A stretch of 64,000 nucleotides of DNA from Paracoccus denitrificans (GTDB lineage: Bacteria; Pseudomonadota; Alphaproteobacteria; Rhodobacterales; Rhodobacteraceae), in contig VAFL01000003.1 of the NCBI GenBank assembly GCA_005768755.1, positions 1 to 64,000 of the forward strand, written 5' to 3'. The position numbers and the translations under genes are program-made. Shown here piece by piece: positions 17,094-27,421 of the stretch (the first letter of the stretch is position 1; every line of letters begins with the position of its first letter). The notes below the pieces were generated by a model, which saw only the letters and a program-made list of their open reading frames with translations, ran no database searches and was not told the origin of the DNA.

Positions 17094-18833
17094 ATGTCCG
17101 ATCCGAACGATCCGCACGCGCAGGATCCGTCCGATCCGCAGCGCGATCTCCGACCCGGGGCCGAACAGGCGGCGGATGCCGGCGTGATCACCGATGAGGA
17201 AGTGCCTGCCGAAGTTGAGCCGCTGCCGACGCCCGAGGGCCCGACCGAGGTGATCGAGACCGACTATGAAATCGGTCAGGATAACCTCGCCCGGTCCTTC
17301 ACGCTGGAATTCGACATCCACAAGCCGGTCTTTCTGATTTCGTCGCTGGCGATCATCACGATCACGCTGGCGTCGCTGATCTTCCAGCATCAGCTGGATC
17401 CTTTTTTCCAGGGCATGCGTGACTGGCTGACGGGCAACCTGGCCTGGTTCTTCCTGCTGGCTGGTAATGTCTTCGTCCTGCTTTGCATCGCGCTCATCAT
17501 CTCGCCACTTGGCGCGGTGCGTCTGGGCGGGCCTGAAGCCACACCGGACTTTTCGCTGACCAGCTGGTTTGCGATGCTTTTCGCCGCCGGCATGGGCATC
17601 GGGCTGATGTTTTACGGCGTGTCCGAGCCGATGAGCCATTTCGACACTTCGCTGGCCGGCGTGGTGATCGAGGACGGTGTGCGCACTGATTGGGCACCAT
17701 TGCAGGGCGCAGAGGGCGACGAACTTGCCGCGCGCAGGCTGGGCATGGCTGCGACGATCTTCCACTGGGGTCTGCACCCCTGGGCGATCTATGCGGTTGT
17801 GGCACTGGCTTTGGCGCTGTTTTCGTTCAACAAGGGTCTGCCTTTGACGATGCGGTCGGTTTTCTATCCGATCCTGGGCGAGCGTATCTGGGGTTGGCCG
17901 GGTCACATCATCGACATCCTTGCTGTCTTCGCGACGATCTTCGGGCTGGCGACCTCGCTTGGCTTTGGCGCGCAGCAGGCCACGGCAGGTCTGAACTTCC
18001 TGTTCGATATTCCTGCGTCGAACACGACGATGGTGCTGCTGATCGTGGCCATCACGGCTGTGGCGACGATCTCGGTTGTCACTGGGGTCGAAAAGGGCGT
18101 GAAACGCCTGTCAGAGGCGAACATGCTTCTGGCCTTCCTGCTGCTGCTGTTCGTGATCATTGTTGGTCCGAAGATGGCGATCTTCAGTTCCTTCTTCGCC
18201 AACCTGAAGTCCTACGCACAAGAGATCATCCCGCTGTCCAACCCCTTCGGACGTGACGATGACAGCTTCCGTCACGGCTGGACTGCGTTCTACTGGGCGT
18301 GGTGGATCAGCTGGTCACCCTTCGTCGGCATGTTCATCGCGCGCGTGTCGCGCGGGCGCACGGTGCGGCAGTTCCTGCTGGCGGTGCTGGTAGTGCCTGC
18401 AATCGTCTCGGTGTTGTGGATGACGACCTTTGGCGGCACCGCAATCTCGATCACGCAGGCAGGCTTTGCAGGCATCTCTGACGCTGCGCTTGAACTGAAA
18501 CTGTTCGTCATGCTGTCGCAGCTTCCCTGGACGGCGATCACAAGTTTCATCGGCATCGTGCTGGTCATCGTGTTCTTCATCACGTCGTCCGATTCGGGCT
18601 CGTTGGTGATCGACACGATTGCGTCGGGCGGCAAGGTAAACTCGCCGGTCCCGCAGCGTGTCTTCTGGTGCACCGTGGAAGGGCTGGTTGCAATCGCGCT
18701 GCTGCTTGCTGGCGGCCTGGACGCTTTGCAGGCGATGGCGGTTTCGACAGGCTTCCCGTTCACCATCGTGCTGCTGGGTGCATGCTGGGCCATCGTCAAG
18801 GGTCTGATGGCCGAGCGTAAAGAACTCGCATAA
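17094..18833 (+). CDS. BCCT family (betaine/carnitine/choline) transporter
   Basis: A 579-aa transporter of the LeuT-fold BCCT family, probably importing a compatible solute such as glycine betaine or choline with Na+ or H+. The first ~75 residues are an acidic, Pro-rich cytoplasmic tail, then about 12 helices. The family signature WTAFYWAWWISW is present, along with the glycine-rich stretch FAAGMGIGLMFYGVSEP. The start ATG 17094 has GAAAGGA upstream; the longer frame from 16662 runs into the insertion sequence. Only 15 bp separate the ATG from the TA flanking the IS, so the native promoter has been displaced. Confidence 0.93.
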   Translation: MSDPNDPHAQDPSDPQRDLRPGAEQAADAGVITDEEVPAEVEPLPTPEGPTEVIETDYEIGQDNLARSFTLEFDIHKPVFLISSLAIITITLASLIFQHQLDPFFQGMRDWLTGNLAWFFLLAGNVFVLLCIALIISPLGAVRLGGPEATPDFSLTSWFAMLFAAGMGIGLMFYGVSEPMSHFDTSLAGVVIEDGVRTDWAPLQGAEGDELAARRLGMAATIFHWGLHPWAIYAVVALALALFSFNKGLPLTMRSVFYPILGERIWGWPGHIIDILAVFATIFGLATSLGFGAQQATAGLNFLFDIPASNTTMVLLIVAITAVATISVVTGVEKGVKRLSEANMLLAFLLLLFVIIVGPKMAIFSSFFANLKSYAQEIIPLSNPFGRDDDSFRHGWTAFYWAWWISWSPFVGMFIARVSRGRTVRQFLLAVLVVPAIVSVLWMTTFGGTAISITQAGFAGISDAALELKLFVMLSQLPWTAITSFIGIVLVIVFFITSSDSGSLVIDTIASGGKVNSPVPQRVFWCTVEGLVAIALLLAGGLDALQAMAVSTGFPFTIVLLGACWAIVKGLMAERKELA

Positions 18834-18858
18834 GCGATTACCTGCATCGACAGGAACA

Positions 18859-18894
18859 GGACGGGCGGGGATATTCCCGCCCGTCCTTGTTTTT
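18859..18894 (+). terminator. Rho-independent terminator after the BCCT gene
   Basis: An 11-bp perfect stem (18859-18869 with 18876-18886), loop GATATT, followed by TTGTTTTT. It is 26 bases after the BCCT stop. Confidence 0.85.
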
Positions 18895-18948
18895 CGGGCG
18901 CGGTGCTGTAAAGAAGATTGCTCATGCAAATTCTTTTCGGGACCGCCC

Positions 18949-19419
18949 ATGACCAGCTTTGCGGACAGTGAAAAGCGCCTGATCGCGGCCTTGGGTCGGA
19001 TTGATGCGGCACTTGATGCCGTGGAAATCCAGCCCCCGCCTGCCGCCGATGCCGCCGAGACAGCCGCACAAGGCCCGGCTGCCGAGGAGTTGGCGACCCT
19101 TCGCGCCGAAAACTCTTCTCTGAAACGGCGTCTGGCCACGTCGCACGAGGAAGCGGCCGGGTTGGCCCGTGCGAACGAAGCGCTGTCGCTTGCCAATGCT
19201 GAACTGACCGCGGGCAATAACGATGCCGAATCCGCGTTACGCGCAGAACTGGACGCACTGAAGGCGGCCCGGCACGCCGAAATTTCTGCGCTGGATGAGA
19301 TCATGACCGGGCTGGAAGCGTTGATTGCGCGGGCGCCGCGCGCCTCTGACGCGCCCTATGCCGAGGACGTGACCCCTGAACCGGCCGATATCGTCGCATT
19401 CGATCAACGCGAGGGCTGA
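18949..19419 (+). CDS. Coiled-coil protein upstream of zapA, function unknown
   Basis: A 156-aa soluble protein, mostly helical. Residues about 45-120 form a coiled coil (LATLRAENSSLKRRLATSHEEAAGLARANEALSLANAEL and onward), with an Ala/Pro-rich segment near 25-45 and an acidic tail. No catalytic motif is visible. It ends 3 bp before zapA in the same direction, so the two are co-transcribed; a ZapB-like or FtsZ-ring role would fit but is only inferred from position and coiled-coil content. Confidence 0.8.
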   Translation: MTSFADSEKRLIAALGRIDAALDAVEIQPPPAADAAETAAQGPAAEELATLRAENSSLKRRLATSHEEAAGLARANEALSLANAELTAGNNDAESALRAELDALKAARHAEISALDEIMTGLEALIARAPRASDAPYAEDVTPEPADIVAFDQREG

Positions 19420-19422
19420 CAG

Positions 19423-19776
19423 ATGGATGTGACCTTTACCATTGGCCACAAGGAATACACGCTTCAGGCGCAGGACGGCGAAGAGCGGCTGCTGCGTCGT
19501 GCGTCAGGTCTTCTGAACGAGGAAGCCGCCAAGATCGTTGAACAGGCAGGCAGGATGCCTGAGCCGCGCCTTTTGCTGTTGGCGGGGCTGATGCTGGCCG
19601 ACCGGCTTTCGGCGATGGAAGATCGCGCGCTTGGGGCGGAACGTGAATTGTCGCGTACCCGGCAGGCGGCATCGGGAACAAGTGCGTCTGACGTCATGGA
19701 TGCGATGGCCGAACTTGCCGCGCGCGCCGAGGCGCTTGCCGAAAAGGCCGAAGACCAGAAGTCGGGAAAATCGTAA
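19423..19776 (+). CDS. zapA: Cell division protein ZapA
   Basis: A 117-aa FtsZ-ring stabiliser. The N-terminal ZapA domain is clear: MDVTFTIGHKEYTLQAQDGEERLLRRASGLLN, then LLLLAGLMLADRL, followed by a C-terminal coiled coil (70-112) for dimerisation. It bundles FtsZ filaments at midcell. It follows the coiled-coil gene by 3 bp. In many alphaproteobacteria 6S RNA lies downstream of zapA; here purF comes directly from the other strand and no 6S RNA is seen. Confidence 0.92.
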   Translation: MDVTFTIGHKEYTLQAQDGEERLLRRASGLLNEEAAKIVEQAGRMPEPRLLLLAGLMLADRLSAMEDRALGAERELSRTRQAASGTSASDVMDAMAELAARAEALAEKAEDQKSGKS

Positions 19777-19778
19777 GA

Positions 19779-19801
19779 CAGGCCGCTTATTCGGCGGCCT
19801 G
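19779..19801. terminator. Stem-loop between convergent zapA and purF
   Basis: CAGGCCGC (19779-19786) pairs with GCGGCCTG (19794-19801); the loop contains the purF stop codon. T-runs are weak on both sides (TCTT on the minus strand), so it is a possible bidirectional terminator only. Confidence 0.4.
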
Positions 19802-21286
19802 CATCTCGGCCGTTTCCGAGCCGTCCTTCATACGGAAACCACGCTCCAGCTGATCGAACGGCGCAACCGGGTAGTCACCCGAGAAGCAGGCGTCGCAATA
19901 TTGGGGCGAGGTCTTGTCGCGGCCACGCGCCTCGCCCGCGGCACGGTACAATCCGTCAAGCGACACGAAGGACAGACTGTCGACGCCGATCCATTCGCGC
20001 ATCTCCTCGGGCGTCATGTTCGCCGCCAGCAACTTGTCGCGATCGGGCGTATCGACGCCATAGAAGCACGGCCATGCCGTCGGCGGCGAGGCGATCCGGA
20101 AATGGACTTCTTTCGCGCCGGCGTCCAGAATCATGTCCTTGATCTTGCGGCTGGTGGTGCCGCGCACGACCGAATCGTCGACCAGAACCACGCGCTTGCC
20201 CGCGATCAGAGAGCGGTTGACGTTCAGCTTCAGCCGCACGCCCATATTGCGGATCTGGTCGGTCGGTTCGATGAAGGTCCGGCCCATATACTGGTTGCGG
20301 ATGATGCCCATGCCGTAAGGGATTCCTGATTCCTGCGCATAACCGATCGCGGCAGGCGTGCCCGAATCGGGAACCGGGCAGACCAGATCGGCCTCGACCG
20401 GGGCCTCGCGCGCCAGTTCCACACCGATCTGGCGGCGGGTTTCATAGACGGACCGTCCGCCGATAATCGAATCGGGTCGGCTGAAATAGACATGCTCGAA
20501 GATGCAGAAGCGCGATGACGTGGGATGGAACGGGCGAGAGCTTTCGATCTTGCCCTTAGAAATGACCACCATCTCGCCCGGCTCGACCTCGCGCAGGAAT
20601 TCGGCGCCGATGATGTCCAGACCACAGGTTTCCGATGACAGCGCAAAGCCGTCATCGCCCAGTTTGCCGATCACCAGCGGACGCACGCCAAGCGGGTCAC
20701 GCACGCCGATCAGCTTGGTGCGGGTCATGGCAATCACGCTGAACGCACCTTCGATTCGGCGCAGCGCGTCCTTCATCCGTTCCGGGATATTCTTCTGGAT
20801 GGACCGCGCCATCAGGTGAATGATGCATTCCGAATCGCTGCCCGACTGAAAGATCGACCCGCGCTCGATCAGTTCGCGGCGCAGGGCGTCGGCATTGGTG
20901 ATATTGCCGTTATGTGCAACCGCGCAGCCGCCCATCGAAAATTCGCCGAAGAAGGGCTGCACGTCGCGGATATGGGCGGCTTTCGCGCCGGCGGTCGAAT
21001 AGCGGACATGCCCGATGGCCAGGGGACCCGGCAGGGTTTCCATCAGCGATTGCTTGGTGAAGTTGTCACGGACATAGCCGAACCGGTGCGCGCTGTTGAA
21101 GCCGCGTTCGGCATCATGGCTGATGATGCCCCCGGCCTCTTGCCCGCGATGCTGCAAGGCATGCAGGCCCAGGGCCACGAAGTTCGCGGCCTCGGCGACA
21201 CCGGTGACGCCGAAGACACCGCATTCTTCATGCAGTCGGTCATCATCGAATGGATGCGCAAGGAATGGCTGCATGAGGTTGCTCAT
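19787..21286 (-). CDS. purF: Amidophosphoribosyltransferase
   Basis: A 499-aa enzyme, first step of purine synthesis: PRPP plus glutamine to phosphoribosylamine. A 21-residue propeptide precedes Cys22 (EECGVFGV), the glutaminase nucleophile after self-cleavage. The PRPP loop VVLVDDSVVRGTTS is present. Cys residues in RFCIFEHVYF, WPCFYGVD and YCDACFSGDYP match the [4Fe-4S] ligand pattern of the B. subtilis-type enzyme, which the E. coli type lacks. cvpA lies upstream in the same direction, as in many bacteria. Confidence 0.97.
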   Translation of the reverse strand: MSNLMQPFLAHPFDDDRLHEECGVFGVTGVAEAANFVALGLHALQHRGQEAGGIISHDAERGFNSAHRFGYVRDNFTKQSLMETLPGPLAIGHVRYSTAGAKAAHIRDVQPFFGEFSMGGCAVAHNGNITNADALRRELIERGSIFQSGSDSECIIHLMARSIQKNIPERMKDALRRIEGAFSVIAMTRTKLIGVRDPLGVRPLVIGKLGDDGFALSSETCGLDIIGAEFLREVEPGEMVVISKGKIESSRPFHPTSSRFCIFEHVYFSRPDSIIGGRSVYETRRQIGVELAREAPVEADLVCPVPDSGTPAAIGYAQESGIPYGMGIIRNQYMGRTFIEPTDQIRNMGVRLKLNVNRSLIAGKRVVLVDDSVVRGTTSRKIKDMILDAGAKEVHFRIASPPTAWPCFYGVDTPDRDKLLAANMTPEEMREWIGVDSLSFVSLDGLYRAAGEARGRDKTSPQYCDACFSGDYPVAPFDQLERGFRMKDGSETAEMQAAE

Positions 21287-21325
21287 CTGTCAGATGGGGT
21301 TGCGCATTAAATAGGGACTGTCATC

Positions 21326-21353
21326 GAAAAAGTCACGCCCCCGAAAGGGGGCG
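21326..21353 (-). terminator. Rho-independent terminator after cvpA
   Basis: On the minus strand CGCCCCC (complement of 21347-21353) pairs with GGGGGCG (complement of 21336-21342) around a TTTC loop. TGAC and TTTTT follow. It lies between the cvpA stop and purF, so read-through may supply part of purF expression. Confidence 0.55.
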
Positions 21354-21404
21354 CGGCCGGAAAGTGACATTCTCATGTGAACGCCGTGTTCGGACACGCC
21401 ACGC

Positions 21405-22067
21405 TCAGTTGGAACTGTCCGTTGTCTCAGCAGCTTCTGTGGTGGCAGGCGCGGCGGGTTCAGCAGGCGCGGCTTCGGTGGCGGGCGTCGTGGCCTCCTC
21501 GGGTGTGATGCCATCGCCCGCGCAGCTTGCGACAAGCTGATTGTAGCGGTTGGTGATCCAGCCCGGTGCGTCCTGCGGAATTTCCGAATCCAGTGTGCCG
21601 ATCATGCGGTCAAGCACTTTGGCGGTGCGCGAATTGTCGACCACCGGCACCGGCGAGGACGCCATCACGCGGTCGTAAACGATGAAGGCGATTGCGACCA
21701 GCAGGATGCCGCGCGCAACGCCGAACAGGAAACCCATGCCCTGATCGACCCCGCCAAGCGCCGAGCGTTGCACGACCGATGAAAACAGCGGCGTGATGAT
21801 CGAAAACAGCACCAGTGCCAGCGCAAAGGCGGCGGCGAAGGCGGCAATCGTTGCCAATTCGCAGCTTTCGCCAAGGAAACGGTCCAGAAACGGGATCTGC
21901 GCGATCATCGGCCGCAAAGTGCCCGCGAAGATGAAGGCCAGTACTGCCGCGCCGATCCAGCCCAGGATCGCCAGCGATTCGCGCACGAAACCGCGCGCAT
22001 AGGCGAGGATCGCCGAAATGATAATGACGGCCGCAACGATGCCGTCAACAATGGTAAAGCCGTCCAT
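21405..22067 (-). CDS. cvpA: CvpA family inner-membrane protein
   Basis: A 220-aa protein with four helices in the first ~150 residues (FTIVDGIVAAVIIISAILAYARGFVRE start, then three more) and a soluble tail that ends in an Ala/Pro/Thr-rich stretch (about 185-220). The family is named for colicin V production in E. coli and is linked to envelope stress; its molecular role is not settled. It precedes purF, the classic neighbour. Confidence 0.9.
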   Translation of the reverse strand: MDGFTIVDGIVAAVIIISAILAYARGFVRESLAILGWIGAAVLAFIFAGTLRPMIAQIPFLDRFLGESCELATIAAFAAAFALALVLFSIITPLFSSVVQRSALGGVDQGMGFLFGVARGILLVAIAFIVYDRVMASSPVPVVDNSRTAKVLDRMIGTLDSEIPQDAPGWITNRYNQLVASCAGDGITPEEATTPATEAAPAEPAAPATTEAAETTDSSN

Positions 22068-22109
22068 TTGCCCACCTTTATGCGGCAGATGTGGCCGCTT
22101 GTCCCAGTT

Positions 22110-23474
<1,365 letters not shown>

Positions 23475-23668
23475 GGCGGCCTTCATGGCCCATCCGCCCG
23501 GTCCCGGCAAGGGTGCCAGGCAGCGGGATCGGGCCGTCGCGCCTTTCCGATATTGAAGCTGCCTTGTGCATCCGCTGCGCGCGGCTGACACGGCCCCGAT
23601 CACGGCAATGTCGGCTTGCGCTTCATTCGCTTTGCGATCACGTTGCCGCCCGACCCAAAGGACCGCAC

Positions 23669-24982
23669 ATGGCAAGCCCCGCAACCAACCCACGCCCTTT
23701 CTCGCGCTTCGAGTTCCTGATCGCCTGGCGCTATCTTCGCGCCCGCCGCGCCGAGGGCGGGGTGTCGGTGATGACCTGGATCAGCCTTGTCGGCATTGCA
23801 CTGGGTGTGGCCGCTCTGATCGTTACGCTTGCCGTCAGAACCGGCTTCCGGGCCGAATTCGTGGATACCATCCTGGGTGCCAACGCACATACCAGCGTCT
23901 ACATGTCGCCGACCAGTTTCACAAATGAACTGACGGGCGAGGTCTATATGCAGCCCGGCCGCGTGACCGACTATGACGACATGGCCGCGCGACTGGCGGC
24001 CGTGCCGGGCGTGACCGGTACGGCGCCGGTCATCAAGGGACAGGTCATGGCGACCTCGGGCGATGCGGCCAATGTGGCCGAGGTTTTCGGCATTTCGCTG
24101 GATAATCTCAAGCAGATGACGCGCATCGCGGACCCCGCAACGGCCGAGGGCAATATCGAGGATTTCGGACAGGGCATCGCGGTGGGGTCGGGCATCGCGC
24201 GCGAACTGGGTATCGGCATCGGCGACCGGATCCGGCTTATCGCGCCCGAAGGCGCGCAGACGGCCTTCGGGACCAGCCCGCGCGTCAATGCATACGAGGT
24301 GGTCTATATATTCACTGCCGGACGCTATGACATCGACCGGACGCGGATTTACATGCCGCTGACCGAAGCCCAGTCCTATTTCAACCGCGAAGGTTTCGCC
24401 GATGAGATCGAGGTCTATGTCAGCGATCCCGAACAGGTCGCCGACTGGTCGCTGCCGTTGATGGAGGCCGCTGGCGAAGGGGCGCAGATCTGGACCTGGC
24501 AGGACAGTTCGGCCAGCTTCCTCAGGGCGCTTGATATGGAGGATGACGTGATGTTCATCATCCTGTCTGTGCTGGTCCTGATTGCCACGATGAACATAAC
24601 CTCGGGGCTTATCATGCTGGTCAAGAACAAGGGCCGCGACATCGGTATCCTGCGAACTATCGGACTTACCGAAGGTTCGGTGCTGCGGATATTCTTCCTG
24701 TGCGGCGCCTTCACCGGGATCATAGGGACAGCCGTCGGCGTTATGCTTGGCATCATCGTGTCGTTGAACGTTGACCATATCATCACGGTCGTGAATTCAA
24801 TCACGGGTGGCGGGGCCTGGGATCCATCGGTTCGCGGTATCTACGAATTGCCCGCGAAGCTGAGGGCCGAGGATATCGGCAAGGCGGTGGCGCTTTCGCT
24901 TGGACTCAGCTTTCTTGTCACGATTTTCCCGGCTGCGCGCGCGGCGAAGATGAATCCGGTCGAGGCCCTTCGCTATGAATGA
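23669..24982 (+). CDS. Lipoprotein-releasing ABC transporter permease, LolC/LolE family
   Basis: A 437-aa membrane subunit of the Lol exporter that extracts outer-membrane lipoproteins from the inner membrane. It has one N-terminal helix (FEFLIAWRYLRARRAEGGVSVMTWISLVGIALGVAAL...), a periplasmic MacB-like domain (about 60-290) and three C-terminal FtsX helices including NITSGLIMLVKNKGRDIGILRTIGLT. Only one permease gene is present, consistent with alphaproteobacteria using a single LolC/E-type protein. The frame before 23669 is not supported. It overlaps lolD by 8 bp. Confidence 0.93.
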   Translation: MASPATNPRPFSRFEFLIAWRYLRARRAEGGVSVMTWISLVGIALGVAALIVTLAVRTGFRAEFVDTILGANAHTSVYMSPTSFTNELTGEVYMQPGRVTDYDDMAARLAAVPGVTGTAPVIKGQVMATSGDAANVAEVFGISLDNLKQMTRIADPATAEGNIEDFGQGIAVGSGIARELGIGIGDRIRLIAPEGAQTAFGTSPRVNAYEVVYIFTAGRYDIDRTRIYMPLTEAQSYFNREGFADEIEVYVSDPEQVADWSLPLMEAAGEGAQIWTWQDSSASFLRALDMEDDVMFIILSVLVLIATMNITSGLIMLVKNKGRDIGILRTIGLTEGSVLRIFFLCGAFTGIIGTAVGVMLGIIVSLNVDHIITVVNSITGGGAWDPSVRGIYELPAKLRAEDIGKAVALSLGLSFLVTIFPAARAAKMNPVEALRYE

Positions 24983-25655
24983 CGTGCTCCGCCTGGATGG
25001 TATCAAGAAGACTTACAATCAGGGCGAGCCCGGCCAGATCGAGGTTTTGCGTGGCATCGACCTTGCGATCGGGAAGGGCGAAGTGGTGGCCCTGGTCGCG
25101 CCTTCGGGGGCGGGAAAGTCGACGCTGCTGCATATTGCCGGACTTCTGGACACGCCTGATCAAGGCAGTGTGATGCTGAACGGCACGGATCTGACCGGGC
25201 AGCGCGACATCGTGCGCACCATCGCGCGGCGCCGCGACCTGGGGTTCATTTATCAGTTTCACCACCTGCTGCCCGAATTCAGCGCGGCTGAGAATATCGT
25301 GCTGCCACAGCTGGCAAATGGAACCCGCGACGCAGTTGCCCGCAGACGGGCCGCCGAACTGCTGGAGCGGGTGGGTCTGCAGGACCGCGCCAGCCACCGC
25401 CCAGCAGAGATGTCGGGCGGTGAACAGCAGCGTGTCGCGTTCTGCCGGGCACTGGCCAATGCGCCCTCACTGCTGCTTGCGGATGAACCGACCGGGAACC
25501 TGGACCCCGACACCTCGAACCGGGTTTTCGATGTGCTCATCTCGCTGGTGCGCGAAACCGGACTGTCGGCCCTGATCGCGACACATAATCTTGAACTCGC
25601 GGCGCGTATGGATCGGACCGTGCGGCTGGAACATGGTCAGGTCATGCCGGCCTAG
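24975..25655 (+). CDS. lolD: Lipoprotein-releasing system ATP-binding protein LolD
   Basis: A 226-aa ABC ATPase powering the adjacent LolC/E permease. Walker A is APSGAGKST (the usual leading Gly is Ala), the signature is MSGGEQQRVAF and Walker B LLLADEPTGNLD. RDLGFIYQFHHLLPEFSAAENI is a typical LolD Q-loop region. It overlaps the permease gene by 8 bp and converges on the ClC gene, with stops overlapping. Confidence 0.95.
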   Translation: MNDVLRLDGIKKTYNQGEPGQIEVLRGIDLAIGKGEVVALVAPSGAGKSTLLHIAGLLDTPDQGSVMLNGTDLTGQRDIVRTIARRRDLGFIYQFHHLLPEFSAAENIVLPQLANGTRDAVARRRAAELLERVGLQDRASHRPAEMSGGEQQRVAFCRALANAPSLLLADEPTGNLDPDTSNRVFDVLISLVRETGLSALIATHNLELAARMDRTVRLEHGQVMPA

Positions 25656-27394
25656 GCGTGCTCCTCGGCGGCGGTTGCCGCCAGGGCCTGATTAAGCGCC
25701 TGCAGTGCATCGACGTGATACAACGTGCCGATGATCTGTGGCGGGGGCGGTGGGCCGATCGCATCGGGCGGGCGCTGCTCGACCGGGCGAATGACCGGCA
25801 GGAAGGCCGCACCGGTGCGGCGGAATTCGGCAAGTGCGCGGTCCAGCGTCGTTCCGTCCACAAGCGCGCGCCCGGAAAGCGCGAGGGTGCGGACCAGATC
25901 CGGCGCGGGTGCGTTTTCTGCGTCCGGGGCCCTCATCAGCGAATTGATGCGCATCTTTCGCGGCAGCCAGACTTGCGGCCCCTCTGCGATCTGAACGCCG
26001 CGCAGGCGCAGCTGGGTCAGGAAGAAGCTGCGATGCAGCAGCCGCGATGCCAGTGCCGAAGACAGTGACACAGCCGCCATCACGGCGATTCCGGTCTGGA
26101 AATCGCCGGTCATTTCAAACACGATCAGCGCAGTCGATATGGGCGCCCCCAGCACCGCGGCCGCGACCGCGCCCATTCCGGCCATCGCGTAAAGCGTGGT
26201 GCTGCCGGACAGGCCCGGCGCGACCGAGGTCGCGATCATCCCGAAAGCAAGGCCTGTCAACGCGCCAAGGACAAGCGCGGGCGAAAATATACCGCCACCC
26301 ATACGCCCGCCAAGCGTCAGCGCGACCGCGATCACCTTGGCCACGGCAAAAACCACCAGCTCATTCAATCCGAAAGCGCCCCGAAGCGCGGCAAAGGTCG
26401 TCTGATAACCGACCCCGATGATATGGGGGAAGGGAATGGCCAGCAGCCCAAGCGCCGCGCCAGCCAGCATGGGTCGCATCCAGCGTGGCCAGCCCGTGCG
26501 CGCGAACAGCGCATTGCCGGTCGCATCGGCGCGCAGCACAGCCCAGACGAGGGTCGCCGCCACAAGGGCCGAGACGAGGCCAAGCAGCATGAAAGCCGGT
26601 AGTTCGACGTAGAAACCCAAGTCCGGCTGCCGCGGAAGGTCGAATTCGGTGACACCGCCAAATGCCTGCCGGTTGATGACCGCACCCGCGACAGCGGCAA
26701 TAGCGATTGGTGCAAAAGCATGGGCGGCAAAATGGCGCAGGATGACCTCATGCGCGAAAAGTGCGCCTGCGATGGGTGCGTTGAAGCTGGCCGCCACGGC
26801 GCCCGCCACGGCGCAGCCCAACAGTTCCCGCCCGGCCATCGGACTGGCATTGATCCGGGTGGCGAACCAGGTCGAGATCACACCAGCCAGATGCACCACC
26901 GGTCCTTCCCGACCGGATGATCCGCCCATACCAAGCGTCAACAGCGATGCGACAGCCGAGGCCAGCCCCTCGCGGACATTCACACGCCCGCCCTCAAGCG
27001 CGGCATCCTCGATGACGTCTGCGACCGTTGCCGCGCGGCCGGACGCGGTGAAGCGGTCAAGAATCAGCCCGACGACCAGCCCGCCGATGGTCGGGATCAG
27101 GACCAGCCACCACCAGGGAAGGCGCGTCACCTCATTGGTCAGTTTCGCATCGTCGATACCATAGAAGGTCCGTGTCAGCGCGTTGATACCAAGCCTGAAG
27201 AACAATGCAGCAAGCCCGGCGCCGATACCGATCAGCAAAGCCAGCAGCCAGAACTGTATCTGACTGGGACCGCGTTTGCGGATTATGTGCGTCGCGCGGC
27301 CCAGTCTGCGGCGCGCCTGCCAGACACCCGCCGCCAGCCACCGCCCGGAACGGGTATGGATCTTGGTCTTTCGCGTGGCGTCGGGTTCAGACAT
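25652..27394 (-). CDS. ClC family chloride channel/transporter with C-terminal CBS-like region
   Basis: A 580-aa protein with about 10-12 helices in residues 40-450 and a soluble C-terminal region (about 455-575) like a CBS unit. Selectivity elements: GGSSGREGPVVHLAG with the gating Glu, and GRMGGGIFSPALVLGA (GxFxP). The gating Glu suggests a Cl-/H+ antiporter-type mechanism, though this cannot be proven from sequence. The tail has a Pro-rich insertion (PPDAIGPPPPP). The start at 27394 (MSEPDATRKT) is chosen; a frame to 27433 overlaps the divergent dehydrogenase gene start. Confidence 0.9.
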   Translation of the reverse strand: MSEPDATRKTKIHTRSGRWLAAGVWQARRRLGRATHIIRKRGPSQIQFWLLALLIGIGAGLAALFFRLGINALTRTFYGIDDAKLTNEVTRLPWWWLVLIPTIGGLVVGLILDRFTASGRAATVADVIEDAALEGGRVNVREGLASAVASLLTLGMGGSSGREGPVVHLAGVISTWFATRINASPMAGRELLGCAVAGAVAASFNAPIAGALFAHEVILRHFAAHAFAPIAIAAVAGAVINRQAFGGVTEFDLPRQPDLGFYVELPAFMLLGLVSALVAATLVWAVLRADATGNALFARTGWPRWMRPMLAGAALGLLAIPFPHIIGVGYQTTFAALRGAFGLNELVVFAVAKVIAVALTLGGRMGGGIFSPALVLGALTGLAFGMIATSVAPGLSGSTTLYAMAGMGAVAAAVLGAPISTALIVFEMTGDFQTGIAVMAAVSLSSALASRLLHRSFFLTQLRLRGVQIAEGPQVWLPRKMRINSLMRAPDAENAPAPDLVRTLALSGRALVDGTTLDRALAEFRRTGAAFLPVIRPVEQRPPDAIGPPPPPQIIGTLYHVDALQALNQALAATAAEEHA

Positions 27395-27421
27395 GGTGCC
27401 ATCAAGCAAAAGGGGAAAGCG

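Noticed and set aside
19777..19800. 6S RNA downstream of zapA
   Set aside because: There is no room: purF ends 11 bp after zapA from the other strand.
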